A stretch of DNA of 17,344 nucleotides from Tritrichomonas foetus (taxonomy: Eukaryota; Parabasalia; Tritrichomonadida; Tritrichomonadidae): contig MLAK01000811.1 of assembly GCA_001839685.1 (NCBI GenBank), forward strand, positions 1 to 17,344, given 5' to 3'. Below the pieces are notes generated by a model, which was not told the DNA's origin, ran no database searches, and saw only the letters and a program-made list of their open reading frames with translations. The position numbers and the translations under genes were made by a program. Every line of letters starts with the position of its first letter. Within the stretch, counting starts at the first letter, position 1. Shown here in pieces: positions 15,783-17,344 of the stretch.

Positions 15783-17212
15783 GATCAGTGAAAATTTTGA
15801 TTGAAAATCTTATCGATGGTTAAATGGTCGATTTATCACAAATTTCTCAACATTTACTTTTTCCATGTTTATATGGTTCAGAATATGATTAGCTTGAAAG
15901 CTCACTTTTCAGAATATAAATACAGAAAAAGTTGATGGATAAGTGATTTGTTTGAAAAAGCAAAATCAGAAATATCGTAATTCAAAAATGCAATGTTCAC
16001 AATTTTCTATGATCACATAATAAATTTGAATTCATTTTGATCTTCACATCGAATGGAGATGAATTCCTCAACTATCATCATGATAGAATGTAATCCTGAA
16101 TGTTTGTAAAGCACGTCCTACTTTCGCTTCAGCAATATACAATCTTATAATTTGCGATTCGTACCGACTGTTATTTTATTTGCAGAAGTTTTATTTTTAA
16201 GAGGCGATAATTTTTCCTTTGTTTCGATACAATATTTTCAGTCAGTATACTGAACAAAATTGAATGGAATATTATCAAATTATTTTATTTTAACTTTTTC
16301 AATACAAAGCTAATTAAATAATTGAAAATTAATGATGGAATCGGTGTTTTGTAAAAATGGGTCATTTGAGGTGAAAAGTGAGTGATTGATGGCAATCAAC
16401 CGCTTTTATATACTGACTATTTTCGACCATAAAAACTCGATAAGTAGTGAATATCATCATAGTTATGTAAGAAAATCATTCGTTTTGAACATTTCTGACT
16501 TCTTCTGTATCTTTCTTTCTTTCTGTTGTATATTGAACAGAAAAACGATACATTCCTGTAGTATTATCTTTATAAAATTGAACAATTGGCATGTCCTATA
16601 TTTCACGAGAAACCTCACTTTTTAAGTAATCATTGTTTTGTTGGATGACTCGAAAGCAGAAACAATGAAAAACTCAGAACTGCTTCTGTCGGAGAATTAG
16701 TGGGCAATTGACTTCAATCATGATGCAAAAAATGATAGAGTTGTTTATTTCTTGCTTATCTGATTTGATTTTATTAATTCAATCATTATCATGACAAAAT
16801 ATTCTCATTTTAAACTTGTGATTCAAATGTTTCCTGTTATGATCGTCCAAGAAAACATTTTTCAACAACACTCATAATGAAATATGATTTGAATTTGGAT
16901 GTTGGAGCGATTCTTCTTGTGAATACCACTTTTCTAGGTTAATTTATGAATTAGAAAATAATTTGGGATCAAAGTATTTATTTTTGTTGTAAATCGAGAT
17001 AAAAATCCTGAGAAATGTGTGTCAAGGACTTTATTACATGAGTTTACTTTAATATTACTATCTCTGTTTCAAATTTTTTGATATCTTACGAGTTTTATTT
17101 TCTATTTTAAACAATTTGGAAAGGAAAATAAATAGAATACAAAGATTTGAAAAAGGAGATTTAGAAAGTTAATACAAAATGGATATAATTCTTGTCAAAA
17201 ACAGACTAATAA
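15783..17212. other. Intergenic region, no gene seen
   Basis: AT-rich, with only short frames (a 79-codon plus-strand frame at 16386-16625 lacks an Inr and any domain). No RNA gene, inverted repeat or coding pattern was convincing. Confidence 0.5.
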
Positions 17213-17344
17213 CTCTCTTTCCTTTCTTATTTCTTTCCTTTCTTATTTCTTTCTCTTTCTTATTTCTTTTCTTTCTTATTTCTTTCCTTTTCTGATTTCT
17301 TTTCTTTTCTGATTTCTTTTCTTTTCTGATTTCTTTTCTTTTCT
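17213..17344. repeat. Polypyrimidine minisatellite, 16-17 bp unit, about 8 copies, continues past window end
   Basis: Units begin at 17213, 17230, 17246, 17263, 17279, 17296, 17313 and 17330. Early units end in CTTA (tttctttcctttctta); later ones end in CTGA (TTTCTTTTCTTTTCTGA), and the last two complete units are identical. The plus strand is almost pure C/T, so a triplex-forming (H-DNA) mirror-like tract is possible. Total length is unknown because it runs off the window. Confidence 0.85.

Noticed and set aside
1..17344. CRISPR arrays, bacterial operons, rRNA genes and spliceosomal introns
   Set aside because: No spaced direct repeats, no ribosome-binding sites, no rRNA-like sequence, and no trichomonad-type branch/acceptor sequence (ACTAACACACAG-like) was seen on either strand.

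Overview
The window reads as nuclear DNA of a trichomonad protist, most likely an AT-rich Tritrichomonas-like genome. Three things point there. Five of seven genes carry a match to the trichomonad Initiator (Inr, TCA+1Y[T/A]) 7-21 nt before the start ATG. All seven have a TAAA tetranucleotide at or shortly after the stop codon, overlapping it in two. The proteins fit that lineage: a membrane subtilisin, a two-repeat Myb protein and a glycine-rich surface protein. No intron, bacterial ribosome-binding site or operon was seen. The species is an inference.

Layout: (1) 42-875, minus: secreted protein of unknown function. (2) 1702-2289, minus: calcineurin B-like EF-hand calcium sensor with a probable myristoylation site. 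(3) About 1.8 kb without a convincing gene, holding two repeat pairs that may be remains of an old element, plus one ambiguous base at 2931. (4) 4158-7280, minus: large type I membrane subtilisin with an EGF-like module and a very cysteine-rich cytosolic tail. (5) 7819-8676, minus: Myb protein. (6) 8740-11089: AT-rich gap containing a clear 283-bp miniature inverted-repeat element flanked by TA (10451-10733). (7) 11111-11392, plus: small charged helical protein, the only plus-strand gene. (8) 12083-13585, minus: receptor-like membrane protein with an ALK/LTK-type glycine-rich domain, a furin-like Cys knot, sixteen uninterrupted F-[ST]-x-[ST]-x-x repeats and one membrane segment. (9) 15342-15770, minus: small secreted protein with a CPDRCNHA motif. 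(10) 15783-17212 without a gene, then a polypyrimidine minisatellite running off the window end.

The genes do not form an obvious pathway. Four of the seven products appear secreted or surface-exposed (the N-terminal protein, the subtilisin, the glycine-rich receptor-like protein, the CPDRCNHA protein), as expected for a cell living against host mucosa; the EF-hand and Myb proteins are generic signalling and transcription parts. No new multi-gene system was recognised. The strongest non-gene signal is the TA-flanked miniature element, and the strongest protein-level oddities are the unbroken hexapeptide array and the 12-cysteine tail of the subtilisin.
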